The notes: generated from the sequence alone by a model not told the origin. A stretch of DNA of 64,000 bases from Nocardioides halotolerans DSM 19273 (GCF_000422805.1 NZ_KE383923.1:381296-445295); one strand, 5' to 3'; positions 8,607-17,520 are shown, counted from the stretch's first letter. Program-made: numbers and translations.

Positions 8607-9773
8607 TCAGTAGCTCCGCGGCAGGCCGAGGACGTGCTCGCCCAGGAAGTTCAGCACCATCTCCTGGCTCAGCGGGGCGATGCGGAGCAACCGGGCCTCA
8701 CGGAAGTAGCGCGCGACGTGGTACTCCTCCGAGTAGCCCATGCCGCCGTGTGTCTGCAGTGCTCGGTCCGCGGCCTCGAAGCCGGCGTCGGCGCAGAGGT
8801 ACTTCGCGGTGTTCGCCTCGCGGGCACACGGCCTTCCGTGGTCGTAGAGCCAGGTCGCCTTGCGCAGCACCAGCTCCGCGGCATCGAGGCGCGCCAGCGA
8901 GTCCGCCAGCGGGAACTGGAGGCCCTGGTTCATGCCGATCGGCCGACCGAACACCTCGCGCTCGTTGCCGTAGCGGACCGCGCGCCGCAGGGCGGCCCGG
9001 CCGAGCCCGAGCGCCTCCGAGGCGACCAGCATCCGCTCCGGGTTGAGCCCGTCGAGGATGTACTTGAAGCCCTGACCTTCCTCGCCGACGCGGTGCTCCT
9101 CGGGGATCCGCAGGTCGTCGATGAAGAGCTCGTTCGAGGTGACCGCATTGCGGCCCATCTTGCGGATCGGGCGGATGTCGACGCGGTCGCGGTCGAGGTC
9201 CGTGAAGAAGAGGGTGAGCCCGTCGGTCTTCTTAGGAGAGTCCTCGAACTTCGCGGTCCTGGTCAGCAGCAGGATCTTCTCTGACTCCTGGGCCTTGGAG
9301 ATCCAGACCTTGCGCCCGTTGACGACGTAGTCGGACCCGTCCCGCTTCGCGAAGGTGGTGATCTTGGTGGTGTCCAGCCCTGCTCCCGGCTCGGTCACCC
9401 CGAAGCACACGTGCAGCTCGCCGTTGACCACCCGCGGAAGGTTCTCCTTCTTCATCTCCTCCGAGCCGTGCACGATCACCGGGTGCATCCCGAAGATCGT
9501 GAGATGCATCGAGCTGGCGCCGTTCATGCCGGCGCCAGAGGCGGAGACCTCCTCGAGCAGCAGCGAGGCCTCGGTGATACCGAAGCCCTGACCGCCGTGC
9601 TCCTCGGGGGTGGTGATGCCCAGCCAGCCACCTTGGGCGAAGGCGTCGTAGAACTCCGTCGGGAACTCGTGGTTCTCGTCCTTCTCCATCCAGTACTGGT
9701 CGTCGAACTTGGCCGAGAGCTCAGCCACCGCGGTGCGGATGAGCTGCTGGTCCTCCGTGAGCTCGAAGTCCAC
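8607..9773 (-). CDS. Acyl-CoA dehydrogenase
   Basis: A flavin-dependent acyl-CoA dehydrogenase of 388 residues with FGVTEPGAGLDTTKI (flavin/substrate region), VNGRKVWISKAQ, and the C-terminal GGMGYSEEYHVARYFREAR that carries the probable catalytic glutamate; it ends EHVLGLPRSY. It introduces the 2,3 double bond in acyl-CoA. I chose the GTG at 9773 because AGGAAGGGAG lies at the right distance before it and the product then begins DFELTEDQQ like its relatives; an ATG at 9794 would add seven residues but lacks a ribosome site. It is the first gene of the operon that runs to base 1, with a FadR-type operator 59 bases upstream. A paralogue is at 61416-62576. Confidence 0.9.
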   Translation of the reverse strand: MDFELTEDQQLIRTAVAELSAKFDDQYWMEKDENHEFPTEFYDAFAQGGWLGITTPEEHGGQGFGITEASLLLEEVSASGAGMNGASSMHLTIFGMHPVIVHGSEEMKKENLPRVVNGELHVCFGVTEPGAGLDTTKITTFAKRDGSDYVVNGRKVWISKAQESEKILLLTRTAKFEDSPKKTDGLTLFFTDLDRDRVDIRPIRKMGRNAVTSNELFIDDLRIPEEHRVGEEGQGFKYILDGLNPERMLVASEALGLGRAALRRAVRYGNEREVFGRPIGMNQGLQFPLADSLARLDAAELVLRKATWLYDHGRPCAREANTAKYLCADAGFEAADRALQTHGGMGYSEEYHVARYFREARLLRIAPLSQEMVLNFLGEHVLGLPRSY

Positions 9774-9831
9774 GTCGCTCCCTTCCTGGGCCATCAAGGC
9801 TCGTTTGACTGTTTGGCTCGACTGTAACTAA

Positions 9832-9842
9832 TGGCCTGACCA
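9832..9842 (-). promoter_or_regulatory. Candidate FadR-type operator upstream of the 9773-1 operon
   Basis: On the minus strand the 11-mer reads TGGTCAGGCCA, seven of eight matches to the FadR-family consensus TGGTNNNACCA, and is followed directly by TTAGTTAC, a possible -10 element. It lies 59 bases before the chosen start of the acyl-CoA dehydrogenase gene, and the FadR-type regulator is encoded about 1.1 kb away. Very similar operator plus -10 pairs occur at four other promoters in the window. Confidence 0.5.
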
Positions 9843-9863
9843 AAACCTACACACAATCGGGAT

Positions 9864-10901
9864 TTACGCCAGTGCCAGACCGATGGCGATCTGTTCGTTC
9901 CACCAGTGAGGGTCTCCGCACAAGTACTCGTCCAGCTTGGCGCGCTTGTAGAACAGCTGCAGGTCGTACTCCCACGTGTAGCCGATGGCCCCGTGCACCG
10001 TCAGTGCGGCATCCGCCGCGATGCTCGCGTCGGCCGTTACCTGCGCCTTGACCGCGGCGGCGTGCAGCCGGGAGTCGACGTCAGAGCCCTCAATCGAGGC
10101 CGCGGCGAAGTAGACCGCGCTCCGCGAGGCTTCCACCATCACCTCCATCGTCGCGGCAGTGTGCTTGACGGCCTGGAACGAGCCGATCGGAACCCCGAAT
10201 TGCCGGCGCTGCAGGCTGTAGGCGACCGTCATGTCCAGCATGCGCTGACTCGCGCCCAGCGCGTCCGCCGCGACCAGCACGGCCGAGAGGCTCGCGGCGT
10301 CGGCCAGAGCAGCGTCGGCGCCAGCCTCGAGGAGCGTCGACCGAGCGCCACGCAGGGTCACGTCGGCCACGTCGCGCGATCGGTCGAGGAGCTTGCGGAG
10401 GTCGATCGTGACAGCGTCCGAGTCGTCGACGAGGCGGAGCTCGACGGCGCTCGCACCGCGGACGGCCACCACGAACGAGGTCGCGCTCGACGCTCCCAGC
10501 ACCCGCGGCACGGTCCCGGTCAGGAGTCCGTCGCCGTCCACGGCGACGTCGACGACCCGGGGCGGGCCTTCGGCCGGGGTGAGCCAGCACGAGGGGGTGT
10601 CTCCCCACCGACCGGTCGCCGGCACGGTCAGGACCGAGGAGAGCCACGCGGCGCTCGGGGCGGCGGCCCTCCCAAGCTCCTCGGCGGTGAGCGCCAGCTC
10701 GACGACCCCACCGCCCTGTCCCCCGGCGTCCTCGGTCACCCCGACGCCCCACCAGCCGTCGCCCAGCAGCCGCTGGTTGAACGGACCCGGGTCGGCGGCC
10801 TCGAACCACGCCCGGACCGGCTCTGGACCCGCGACGGCGACGAGCCACTCGCGCAGGGTCTGCTGGTAGCTCTCCTGCTCGCCGGAGAGTTTCCACTCCA
10901 T
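9864..10901 (-). CDS. Short acyl-CoA dehydrogenase-like protein
   Basis: A 345-residue acyl-CoA dehydrogenase of the shorter, divergent type that in mycobacteria often forms mixed two-subunit enzymes in steroid side-chain breakdown. The C-terminal half is well conserved: YSLQRRQFGVPIGSFQAVKH and HGAIGYTWEYDLQLFYKRAK, the latter with the probable catalytic glutamate. The middle domain is poor in recognisable flavin-loop motifs. It may work alone or with the full-length dehydrogenase encoded just downstream (90 bases between them). The ATG at 10901 faces the regulator gene at 10962 across a 60-base divergent promoter with a palindromic operator, so it is very likely regulated by that protein. 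Confidence 0.83.
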   Translation of the reverse strand: MEWKLSGEQESYQQTLREWLVAVAGPEPVRAWFEAADPGPFNQRLLGDGWWGVGVTEDAGGQGGGVVELALTAEELGRAAAPSAAWLSSVLTVPATGRWGDTPSCWLTPAEGPPRVVDVAVDGDGLLTGTVPRVLGASSATSFVVAVRGASAVELRLVDDSDAVTIDLRKLLDRSRDVADVTLRGARSTLLEAGADAALADAASLSAVLVAADALGASQRMLDMTVAYSLQRRQFGVPIGSFQAVKHTAATMEVMVEASRSAVYFAAASIEGSDVDSRLHAAAVKAQVTADASIAADAALTVHGAIGYTWEYDLQLFYKRAKLDEYLCGDPHWWNEQIAIGLALA

Positions 10902-10926
10902 GACGACACCTCTCGACTGATAGATT

Positions 10927-10944
10927 AGGTAAGACCATTTACCT
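10927..10944. promoter_or_regulatory. Divergent operator between acyl-CoA dehydrogenase and GntR regulator genes
   Basis: The 11-mer AGGTAAGACCA at 10927-10937 (minus strand TGGTCTTACCT) matches seven of eight positions of the FadR consensus TGGTNNNACCA. A larger dyad, AGGTAA-N6-TTACCT, spans 10927-10944. It lies 26 bases from the minus-strand start at 10901 and 25 from the plus-strand start at 10962. Position and symmetry fit an autoregulatory operator of the GntR protein that also controls the divergent operon. Confidence 0.6.
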
Positions 10945-10961
10945 CAGGATGCGGGGGACGC

Positions 10962-11744
10962 ATGGCTGACCCAGCCAACGCCGGCGCGGGCGGCACCGAA
11001 ACGACCCGGATGCCGGTGCAGCTGCGGCCGATGCAGGTGCCTAAGGCGTCCGACGTGCTCGCCGACGACCTGCGCGAGCGGATCCTCAAGGGCGACTTCC
11101 CCGTGGGCACCGCACTGCCCCCCGAGCGCGAGCTGGTGACCCAGACTGGGATGAGTCGGACGACGGTCCGCGAGGCGCTCCGGATCCTCGAAGTACAAGG
11201 ATTGGTCCGGATCAAGACGGGACGCGCCGGTGGGGCGTTCATCCAGCGCCCCGGCGAGGAGTCGATCGCGAGCACGGTCAACCTGCTGATCCGTGGCCGG
11301 CAGATCCGGATGGCAGCGCTGCTGGAGACCCGTGAGGCCATCGAGCCGTCGTGCGCGCGGCTCGCCGCGGTGAACCGCGTCGAGGAGGACCTCGTTGAGC
11401 TCGACCGAGCCAACGAGGCGATCGCGCGGGACGGGTCTCTGACCGACTTCCTCCAGGCCAACGTCGACTGGCACGTGGCTGTCGCGGTGGCGAGCCACAA
11501 CGAGCTGCTCAACGGGTTCATGCTCGCGCTCTCGCGCGCGATCTATACCTCGACGGACAACCAGGGGTTCGTCGACGCCGACGTGCGGCGCGCCACCGTG
11601 CACTCCCACGTCGCCATCACCGATGCGATCCGCGACCAGGACGCCGAGTCCGCGGTCCGCAGGATGCAGCGCCACGTGCACGCCTACGCCGAGGCCGTCG
11701 TGCAGGTCGACGACCGCACGGCGATCGATGTCGGCGAGGCCTGA
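10962..11744 (+). CDS. FadR-subfamily GntR transcriptional regulator
   Basis: A 260-residue regulator. Residues about 28-95 form the GntR winged helix (LADDLRERILKGDFPVGTAL, PPERELVTQTGMSRTTVREAL, LEVQGLVRIKTGRAGGAFI). Residues about 110-240 form the all-helical FCD ligand domain, with probable metal-binding Asp and His in ANVDWHVAVAVASHN, ATVHSHVA and MQRHVHAYAE. FCD proteins sense carboxylates or acyl-CoA and usually repress until the ligand binds. The gene is divergent from a catabolic operon over a shared palindrome, and similar palindromes stand before other catabolic genes here, so I infer a local regulator of this acyl-CoA catabolism. The stop lies 8 bases from the stop of the converging ligase gene. 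Confidence 0.92.
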   Translation: MADPANAGAGGTETTRMPVQLRPMQVPKASDVLADDLRERILKGDFPVGTALPPERELVTQTGMSRTTVREALRILEVQGLVRIKTGRAGGAFIQRPGEESIASTVNLLIRGRQIRMAALLETREAIEPSCARLAAVNRVEEDLVELDRANEAIARDGSLTDFLQANVDWHVAVAVASHNELLNGFMLALSRAIYTSTDNQGFVDADVRRATVHSHVAITDAIRDQDAESAVRRMQRHVHAYAEAVVQVDDRTAIDVGEA

Positions 11745-11752
11745 GCGGCAGG

Positions 11753-13687
11753 TCACGCCAGCGCCTTCACGACGTCGCGGATCTCGTTGACGGCCTGGGG
11801 GTTCTCGGCCCCCGACAGGTCGCCCGGGTCGGTATCGGTCGCCGCAGCCCTGATGGCCCGCCGCAGGATCTTGAGCGACCGGGTCTTGGGCAGCTGCACG
11901 ACCCGGACCACCCGACTGGGCGCGAACGGCTTGCCCACCCGGGAGGAGACGAGCCCGCGCACCCGCTCGGCCACCTCGTCATCGCCGGCCGAATCGGCGC
12001 GGGCCACGTAGAACACCCACACCGCTTCGCCCTTGGTCGCGTCCGGCACCCCGACGACCGCGCACTCCGCGACCGCCTCGTCCAGTGCGACGACCGACTC
12101 GATCTCGGCCGGGGCGACCCGCTTGCCCGCGACGTTCATGACGTCGTCGGAACGGCCCAGGATGAACCATGAGCCGTCCTCGTCCACCAGCGCGTAGTCC
12201 CCATGCCGCCACAGGCCCGGGAAGGTCGACCAGTACGCCTCGTGGTACCTGCTCCCAGCGTCGTCGTTCCAGATTCCCCGGGTCATGGCGGGCCAGGGCT
12301 GGCGACAGACGAGCTCACCGATCTCCCCGCGGACGGGCTGCGCCCGGTCGTCGACGACGTCGACGTCCATCCCTAGGGCGGGCCCGCCGAGAGAGCAGCT
12401 GCGGATCTCCTCGACCGGGTAGGGGCACAGGAACGAGCCACCGACCTCGGTACCGCCGGAGAAGTTGATGACCGGGACCCGGCTGTCGAAGACCTCGCGC
12501 GCCAGCCATTCGTAGGACTCGGGATCCCACGGCTCGCCTGTCGACCCGAGCACCCGCACCGACGAGAGGTCCGACGCCGGAAGGCCGCCCGAAGCGCGGA
12601 GGGTACGGATCAGCGTGGGGCTGACGCCGAGCATCGTGACCCCGTGGCGCTCCACCAGCTGCCAGAGCCGCTGGGTGTCGGGCACGTCGACCGAACCCTC
12701 GTAGAGTAGGAGGGTCCCACCGGTGCCGTGCGTGCCGAAGATCGACAGCGGCCCCATGATCCAGCCCATGTCGGTGATCCAGCAGAAGGTCCGGCCCGGC
12801 GCCATCTCGAAGCCGTACGCCACCTCGCAGGCCGTCTTCGTCACGAAGCCCGCGTGGGTGTGGACGGCCCCCTTGGGCCGGCCGGTGGTCCCGGAGGTGT
12901 AGGCGAGGAGCAGGACCGAGGACGCCGCGGTCGCCTCGACCAGCGGGTCGGGGTTCTCCGCGAGTGCTGTCTCCCAGGCCTCCTCACCGGCGCGAAGATC
13001 GCCCCGCTGACCGATGTTGTCGACGACGATCACGGTCTCGACGGTGGGGCAGTCCGCGAGCGCCTCGCGCAGCTGCGGCAGCATCGTGGTGGCCCGGCCC
13101 CGGCGGATGGTCCCGTCAGCCGTGATGACGGCCCGCGCGCCGGCGTCCTGCACGCGCGACGCGATGGCGCCGGGCGCGAATCCGGAGAAGAGCGGCACGA
13201 GGACGGCCCCCAGGCTCGCCACCGCATACGTCGCGACGACGGCCTCGGTCGTCATCGGGACGTAGAGCGCGACCGAGTCTCCCGGTCCGATCCCGCGCGT
13301 CCGCAGTGCGCCTCGAAGCCGCGCGACCAGATCGTCGAGCTCACGGTAGGTCAGTGAGCGCACGGCACCGTCCTCGGACTCGTGCACGACCGCCGGCCGA
13401 TCGGGGGTGCGCTGCACCCACTTGCCGAGACAGGCGTCGTAGGCGTTGAGGACGCCACCGACGAACCACTCGGGCCTCTCGATCCCCGCGCTGAGGTCGA
13501 GCACCCGGCTGAAGGGCACGCGGAAGGGGATCTCCAGGTCGTCGACAACGACGTCCCAGAAGGCGGCGACGTCGCGGACCGACTCCGCGCGGAGAGCATC
13601 CGCGGTCGAGACGTCCAACCGGCGCATCAGCCGGGCGACGTTGGAGCTGGTGCGGTAGTCGTCGTCGGGCGACCAGACGTAGGTCAC
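11753..13687 (-). CDS. Acetyl/acetoacetyl-CoA synthetase-like acyl-CoA ligase
   Basis: A 644-residue adenylate-forming ligase with an acetyl-CoA-synthetase N-terminal cap. Key motifs are the P-loop YTSGTTGRPKGAVHTH, the aromatic ITDMGWIMGP, the SGGTEVGG adenine-binding motif, YALVDEDGSWFILGRSDDV and the terminal TRSLKILRR with the catalytic lysine. It activates a carboxylic acid to acyl-CoA with ATP. I placed the start at the second GTG (13687), since the ribosome site AAGGAG spans the first GTG (13691-13693) and stands about five bases before the second. It is the last gene of the kinase / dehydrogenase / ligase block. Its substrate may be a short oxo- or hydroxy-acid, judging from the levulinate-like neighbourhood. 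A relative is at 62661. Confidence 0.9.
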   Translation of the reverse strand: MTYVWSPDDDYRTSSNVARLMRRLDVSTADALRAESVRDVAAFWDVVVDDLEIPFRVPFSRVLDLSAGIERPEWFVGGVLNAYDACLGKWVQRTPDRPAVVHESEDGAVRSLTYRELDDLVARLRGALRTRGIGPGDSVALYVPMTTEAVVATYAVASLGAVLVPLFSGFAPGAIASRVQDAGARAVITADGTIRRGRATTMLPQLREALADCPTVETVIVVDNIGQRGDLRAGEEAWETALAENPDPLVEATAASSVLLLAYTSGTTGRPKGAVHTHAGFVTKTACEVAYGFEMAPGRTFCWITDMGWIMGPLSIFGTHGTGGTLLLYEGSVDVPDTQRLWQLVERHGVTMLGVSPTLIRTLRASGGLPASDLSSVRVLGSTGEPWDPESYEWLAREVFDSRVPVINFSGGTEVGGSFLCPYPVEEIRSCSLGGPALGMDVDVVDDRAQPVRGEIGELVCRQPWPAMTRGIWNDDAGSRYHEAYWSTFPGLWRHGDYALVDEDGSWFILGRSDDVMNVAGKRVAPAEIESVVALDEAVAECAVVGVPDATKGEAVWVFYVARADSAGDDEVAERVRGLVSSRVGKPFAPSRVVRVVQLPKTRSLKILRRAIRAAATDTDPGDLSGAENPQAVNEIRDVVKALA

Positions 13688-13711
13688 GGGCACTCCTTGC
13701 AGAGGGTCAGG

Positions 13712-14896
13712 TCAACGCGGCATGCCGAGGATCCGCTCGGCGACGATGTTGCGCTGGATGTAGGTGGAGCCGCCGGCGATCGCCGTGCCCCGCGACTGGT
13801 TGGCCAGACGCAGCCAGGCGCGGGTCTCGTTGAGCTCGTCGTCCGGGTCCAGCTGCCCGCCGAGCGGCTCGAGGGACAGCCGGAAGTCGGCGAGGTCCTC
13901 GACCAGCGGGCAGAAGTAGAGCTTGCCGATCGACGTGACCGGCCCCGGAGGCCCACCGGTGTCGGCGCCGGTGATCACCCGCATGCTGATGGCGCGGTGG
14001 ACGATCGTCCGGGCCCACAGGTCGGCCACCTTCTGCCGCACCCGCGGGTCCTCGCCGAGGGGGTTCCCGTCGTGGTCAACCATGCCGCGCACGTCGGAGA
14101 CGATGTCGGCGATCGCCTTGGTCGTGTTCACGCGACCGGTCGCGATCGCGACCCGCTCGAAGCCCAGCGTCGCCATCGCAACCTTCCACCCGCCGTTGAC
14201 CTCGCCAAGGACCGCGTCGTCCGGGACGAAGACGTCGTCGAGGAAGACCTCATTGAACTCGGCGTCACCCAGCATGTGCCGCAGGGGGCGCACAGTGATC
14301 CCGTCCGCGTCCATCGGCAGCAGGAAGTAGGTGATGCCGCGGTGCCGAGCGAACCCCGGATCGGTCCCGCCGGTGCGCGCCAGCAGCATGGCGTGATCGG
14401 CGATCTGGGCCCGGCTCGTCCAGATCTTCTGGCCCGAGATGCGGAAGCCGCCGTCGACCCGTGTCGCCCTCGTCCGCAGGGACGCGAGGTCGGAGCCTGA
14501 CTCAGGCTCGGAGAACAGCTGGCACCAGATCTCGTCACCGGTCAGGATCGGCTTGAGGTAGCGAGCCTTCTGCTCCTCGGTGCCCACGTGCGCGATCGTC
14601 GGGCCACCGAAGTCCTCGCCGAGGATGTTGAGCCGCTCGGGGGCTCCCGCGCGGTCGCACTCCTCACCGAATACCGCTCGCAACCGCTCGTCGAGGCCCT
14701 GCCCGCCGTAGTCCGTGCTCCAGGTCAGGCCCGCGAGGCCGGCCTCGAACAGCAGCCGCTGCCACTGCTGCCAGAACGGCCTGCGCTCCACCAGGTCCTC
14801 GGGCTGGGGCCAGGCCAACGTGGGCAGGTTCTCCTGCAGCCACGAGCGCACCCGCGCGCGGAACTCTGCCTCGTCGGGCGCGTCGGTGAGGTCCAC
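13712..14896 (-). CDS. Acyl-CoA dehydrogenase (FadE family)
   Basis: A 394-residue acyl-CoA dehydrogenase: FSEPESGSDLASLRTRA (flavin-binding middle domain), ISGQKIWTSRAQ, and the terminal GGSTYIQRNIVAERILGMPR typical of the larger FadE branch that includes steroid and branched-chain enzymes. It forms an alpha,beta double bond in an acyl-CoA. The open frame extends upstream through the operator to a TTG, but the GTG at 14896 gives a family-like N terminus (DLTDAPDEAEFRARV). No ribosome site precedes it, and the predicted transcription start is only a few bases away, so the mRNA may be leaderless. It is followed after 24 bases by the ligase gene. Confidence 0.87.
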   Translation of the reverse strand: MDLTDAPDEAEFRARVRSWLQENLPTLAWPQPEDLVERRPFWQQWQRLLFEAGLAGLTWSTDYGGQGLDERLRAVFGEECDRAGAPERLNILGEDFGGPTIAHVGTEEQKARYLKPILTGDEIWCQLFSEPESGSDLASLRTRATRVDGGFRISGQKIWTSRAQIADHAMLLARTGGTDPGFARHRGITYFLLPMDADGITVRPLRHMLGDAEFNEVFLDDVFVPDDAVLGEVNGGWKVAMATLGFERVAIATGRVNTTKAIADIVSDVRGMVDHDGNPLGEDPRVRQKVADLWARTIVHRAISMRVITGADTGGPPGPVTSIGKLYFCPLVEDLADFRLSLEPLGGQLDPDDELNETRAWLRLANQSRGTAIAGGSTYIQRNIVAERILGMPR

Positions 14897-14906
14897 GTCT
14901 CGGACG

Positions 14907-14923
14907 TTACAATGGTCAGACCG
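14907..14923 (-). promoter_or_regulatory. FadR-type operator with -10 element, possible leaderless promoter
   Basis: On the minus strand CGGTCTGACCA (14923-14913) matches seven of eight positions of TGGTNNNACCA and is followed immediately by TTGTAA (14912-14907), a good -10 candidate. A start of transcription about seven bases further on would fall near 14900, almost at the proposed GTG at 14896. The operator would thus block RNA polymerase directly. Confidence 0.55.
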
Positions 14924-14983
14924 AATCGACAACGCGGCCCGACGACTGCGACTGTGCAGGTCGCCAGTGGTCCCAGTGCGGTC

Positions 14984-16222
14984 CTAGTGGCTCTTGAAGT
15001 CCCACATCGCCGCGGCGATGCGTCGCAGCTGGACCTCGTCCGAGCCCTCGGTGACCCGGTAGCGGCGGTGGTGCCGATAGATGTACTCGAACGGCAGATG
15101 CCGGGTGTAACCGGCACCGCCGTGGATCTGCATGGCCCGGTCGGCGGCCTCGCAGACCAGCCGGTTGCCACGCAGATTGACCATCGAGACCTTGTCGCTG
15201 ACCCCGGTCTTGCCGTTGACATCCATCTCCCACGCGGTGCGCAGGATGCTGTTGCGCACCAGCTCGGCCTCGGTCTGAAGCTCGACCAGCTGCCACTGCA
15301 AGCCTTGGTAGTCGCGCATCTTCTGCCCGAACAGGCGTCGCTCGTCCGCGTACGCGACACTGCGGTCGATGCAGAACTGCGCCGCCCCGAGGGACGAGGC
15401 CGCCTGGCGGATGCGGTTCTCGTGGACGAACAGCTGGGCGCAGTCGAGCCCGCGACCGACCTCGCCGACGACGGCCGACCCCGGGACCCGCACCGAGTCC
15501 AGGCGCACCTCCGCGTGGTCGGACGGCATGTTGAAGCAGTAGTGGTAGTAGGGGATCTCGAAGCCTTCGGCGTTGGTCGGCACCAGGAAGGCCGTGATGC
15601 CCTCCGCCTTGCCGTCCTCACCTCCGGTCCGGGCAAAGACGAGGTCCAGCTCGGCGATGTCGACGCCGCTGTTGAAGCGCTTCTCGCCCGTGATGATCCA
15701 GTCGTCCCCGTCGCGGACCGCTCGCGTCTCGAGCCAGGTGACGTCGCTGCCGTGATGCGGCTCGGTGAGGCCGAAGGCCATGTCCATGTCGCCGGAGACG
15801 AGCCGCTCGAGGTAGGCCTCCTTCTGCTCGTCGGTGCCGTACTCGTGCATCACCAGCGCCAACGGCAGGCTCGCGACCATGGACATCTCGAAACTCAGCT
15901 CCGCGTGGAGCCCGGGGCCTCGGTGCGCCAGGTGCTCGCGGATCAGCGCCACGGCGACGTTCGTGCCGTCCTGCCCGCCGAGTGCGCTCGGCAGCGGGTA
16001 CCGGTAGAAACCGGCCTTGTCGGCCAGCCGGCGCGCCTCGTACATCAGCTCGCGGAACTCGGCCGTCGGGATCCCGCCGCGCTCGACGTCGGTCCGGGAG
16101 AACTCGCGACGGTGGTCGAAGTACTCCGGGTTCGCCTCCTCGATCGGCTTGATCTGGGTGTCGATGAAGTGGTCGAGATCCTCGATGAACTTCGTGACGT
16201 CGGCAGGGGTCGACATGTCCAT
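14984..16222 (-). CDS. Acyl-CoA dehydrogenase
   Basis: A 412-residue acyl-CoA dehydrogenase with an N-terminal helical domain (DLDHFIDTQIKPIEEAN), the flavin-region motif FGLTEPHHGSDVTWLETRA, ITGEKRFNSGVD, and the C-terminal QIHGGAGYTRHLPFEYIYRH. Together with the APH kinase gene upstream it forms a pair that resembles the two halves of human ACAD10/11 and the kinase/dehydrogenase pair of bacterial levulinate operons, where a phosphorylated 4-hydroxyacyl-CoA is turned into an enoyl-CoA. The start at 16222 (MDMSTPAD) fits the family N terminus; upstream in-frame codons back to a TTG at 16324 that overlaps the kinase stop are possible, and no start has a strong ribosome site. Confidence 0.87.
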   Translation of the reverse strand: MDMSTPADVTKFIEDLDHFIDTQIKPIEEANPEYFDHRREFSRTDVERGGIPTAEFRELMYEARRLADKAGFYRYPLPSALGGQDGTNVAVALIREHLAHRGPGLHAELSFEMSMVASLPLALVMHEYGTDEQKEAYLERLVSGDMDMAFGLTEPHHGSDVTWLETRAVRDGDDWIITGEKRFNSGVDIAELDLVFARTGGEDGKAEGITAFLVPTNAEGFEIPYYHYCFNMPSDHAEVRLDSVRVPGSAVVGEVGRGLDCAQLFVHENRIRQAASSLGAAQFCIDRSVAYADERRLFGQKMRDYQGLQWQLVELQTEAELVRNSILRTAWEMDVNGKTGVSDKVSMVNLRGNRLVCEAADRAMQIHGGAGYTRHLPFEYIYRHHRRYRVTEGSDEVQLRRIAAAMWDFKSH

Positions 16223-16320
16223 GTCGCGACCGTACGACCCGGGCGCGGCGACCGCCGAGGCGTCGCGCGGAGCTGGTGTCGAGTTCTCCACCGGTGCCGC
16301 CCGTCCTCGTGAGGCAGGGC

Positions 16321-17460
16321 TCAATGGGACACGGTCCGGCAGTCGAGAGCCAGATGTCCCGCTGCGAGGACCTCGCCGATGCGTGCGGCTGCGGTGGCGA
16401 TCTTCGAGTCTGGCACGGCGCGCTTCCTGTCGCGCTTGTGGATGACCGAGACCGTGGAGGCGACCTTGTAGTTGGCCCAGCCACGGAACCAGTCCAGGTC
16501 GCGCTGGACCGGTTCGAGGTCGACGTCGGTGGCGCCCAGCTCACGGCGGGTCCGCAGGTAGGTGTCGAAGAGCTCGTCCGCCGAGGGCATCAGCCGTCCG
16601 GCCTCGAGGTCGGCGGGGCCACGCGGGTCGAAGAAGGTATGGGCGGGATCGGTGTGGATGAGCAGCCAGACCAGGTCGACCCGCGGGTCGCCCACCGACC
16701 AGATCTCCCAGTCGATCACGGCCTCGAGGTCGGGACCCCTGAACAGCATGTTCGAGGCGCGGTAGTCGCCGTGCACGACGACGGGCGGGGCGCCTGCGGG
16801 GACCCGAGCCGCCAGACGCTCGTAGAGTCGCTCGTGCCCCACGGCGATGTCGGGGTCGACGGTCGAGAACAGCCGGGCCCACCTCTCGAGCTCCTCCTCG
16901 ACCGGGATCGGGCTCTCGTCCACGCCGAGCGACTCCGGACTGCGGCTGTGCAACGTCGCGAGGGCGCGAGCGGCCCCGTGCTGCCGGCGGCACACGTCCT
17001 CGGCCGACGGGGGCTGATCGGCGACGTCGAGCATCGGCTCGTAGGCGTCGCCCGGACGCAGCTCCATGGCGAACATGGGCGGCTCCGAGGGCGGGGCGCC
17101 GTCGTCGCGGGCCAGGACCCGTGGCACGGGGAAGCCGTCGAGGTCGGCGAGGCGGTCCAGCATCGTCGCCTGGCGCAGCACGTCCCGGTTGCGCACCGGC
17201 GCCAGCCCCGGTGGAGCGAACTTGACCACGATGGGCTGGTCCCCGTGCTCCCCGGACACAACTGCCGCGTACGTGAGGCTGGAGACGCCACCCTCGAGCC
17301 GTCGCAGGTCGTGCACGGTCGCCGTGGCATCGGTGCGACGGAAGGCGGTGGTGGTCCGGTCGACGACGTCAGCCACCGTGAGGTCGTGCACGTCCACGGT
17401 GCCACTCTGCGCGTCATCCGCGGATCGGGCAAAGGCCGCACTGGCGGCGGCTGGAGACAC
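16321..17460 (-). CDS. Aminoglycoside-phosphotransferase-family kinase (possible 4-hydroxyacyl-CoA kinase)
   Basis: A 379-residue protein kinase-like enzyme of the APH/choline-kinase fold. It has the glycine-rich opening LEGGVSSLTYAAVV, an ATP-site lysine in IVVKFAPPG, the catalytic loop VVHGDYRASNMLF and the metal-binding VIDWEIWSVGDPRVDLVW. Stand-alone relatives are commonly encoded beside acyl-CoA dehydrogenases and are thought to phosphorylate 4-hydroxyacyl-CoA; human ACAD10/11 fuse both activities. The next gene is such a dehydrogenase. I chose the GTG at 17460 because GAGAGG lies five bases before it; a GTG at 17397 would be 21 residues shorter. The gene diverges from the SDR at 17521 over 60 bases. 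Confidence 0.87.
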   Translation of the reverse strand: MSPAAASAAFARSADDAQSGTVDVHDLTVADVVDRTTTAFRRTDATATVHDLRRLEGGVSSLTYAAVVSGEHGDQPIVVKFAPPGLAPVRNRDVLRQATMLDRLADLDGFPVPRVLARDDGAPPSEPPMFAMELRPGDAYEPMLDVADQPPSAEDVCRRQHGAARALATLHSRSPESLGVDESPIPVEEELERWARLFSTVDPDIAVGHERLYERLAARVPAGAPPVVVHGDYRASNMLFRGPDLEAVIDWEIWSVGDPRVDLVWLLIHTDPAHTFFDPRGPADLEAGRLMPSADELFDTYLRTRRELGATDVDLEPVQRDLDWFRGWANYKVASTVSVIHKRDRKRAVPDSKIATAAARIGEVLAAGHLALDCRTVSH

Positions 17461-17520
17461 CGACACCTCTCGCCTGGCGCACGATGATCGGTCAGCCGAC
17501 GAGACGGGTAGAACAGCGTC

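Noticed and set aside
14588..16312. 574-codon open frame on the plus strand, opposite two acyl-CoA dehydrogenase genes
   Set aside because: It is antisense to clear enzymes; its composition (Val/Arg/Gly/Asp-rich, no motifs) is that of the complementary frame of high-GC genes.
17489..17499. FadR-type operator between the kinase and SDR genes (CGGTCAGCCGA)
   Set aside because: Only 5 of 8 positions fit the consensus; mentioned as a weak candidate only.
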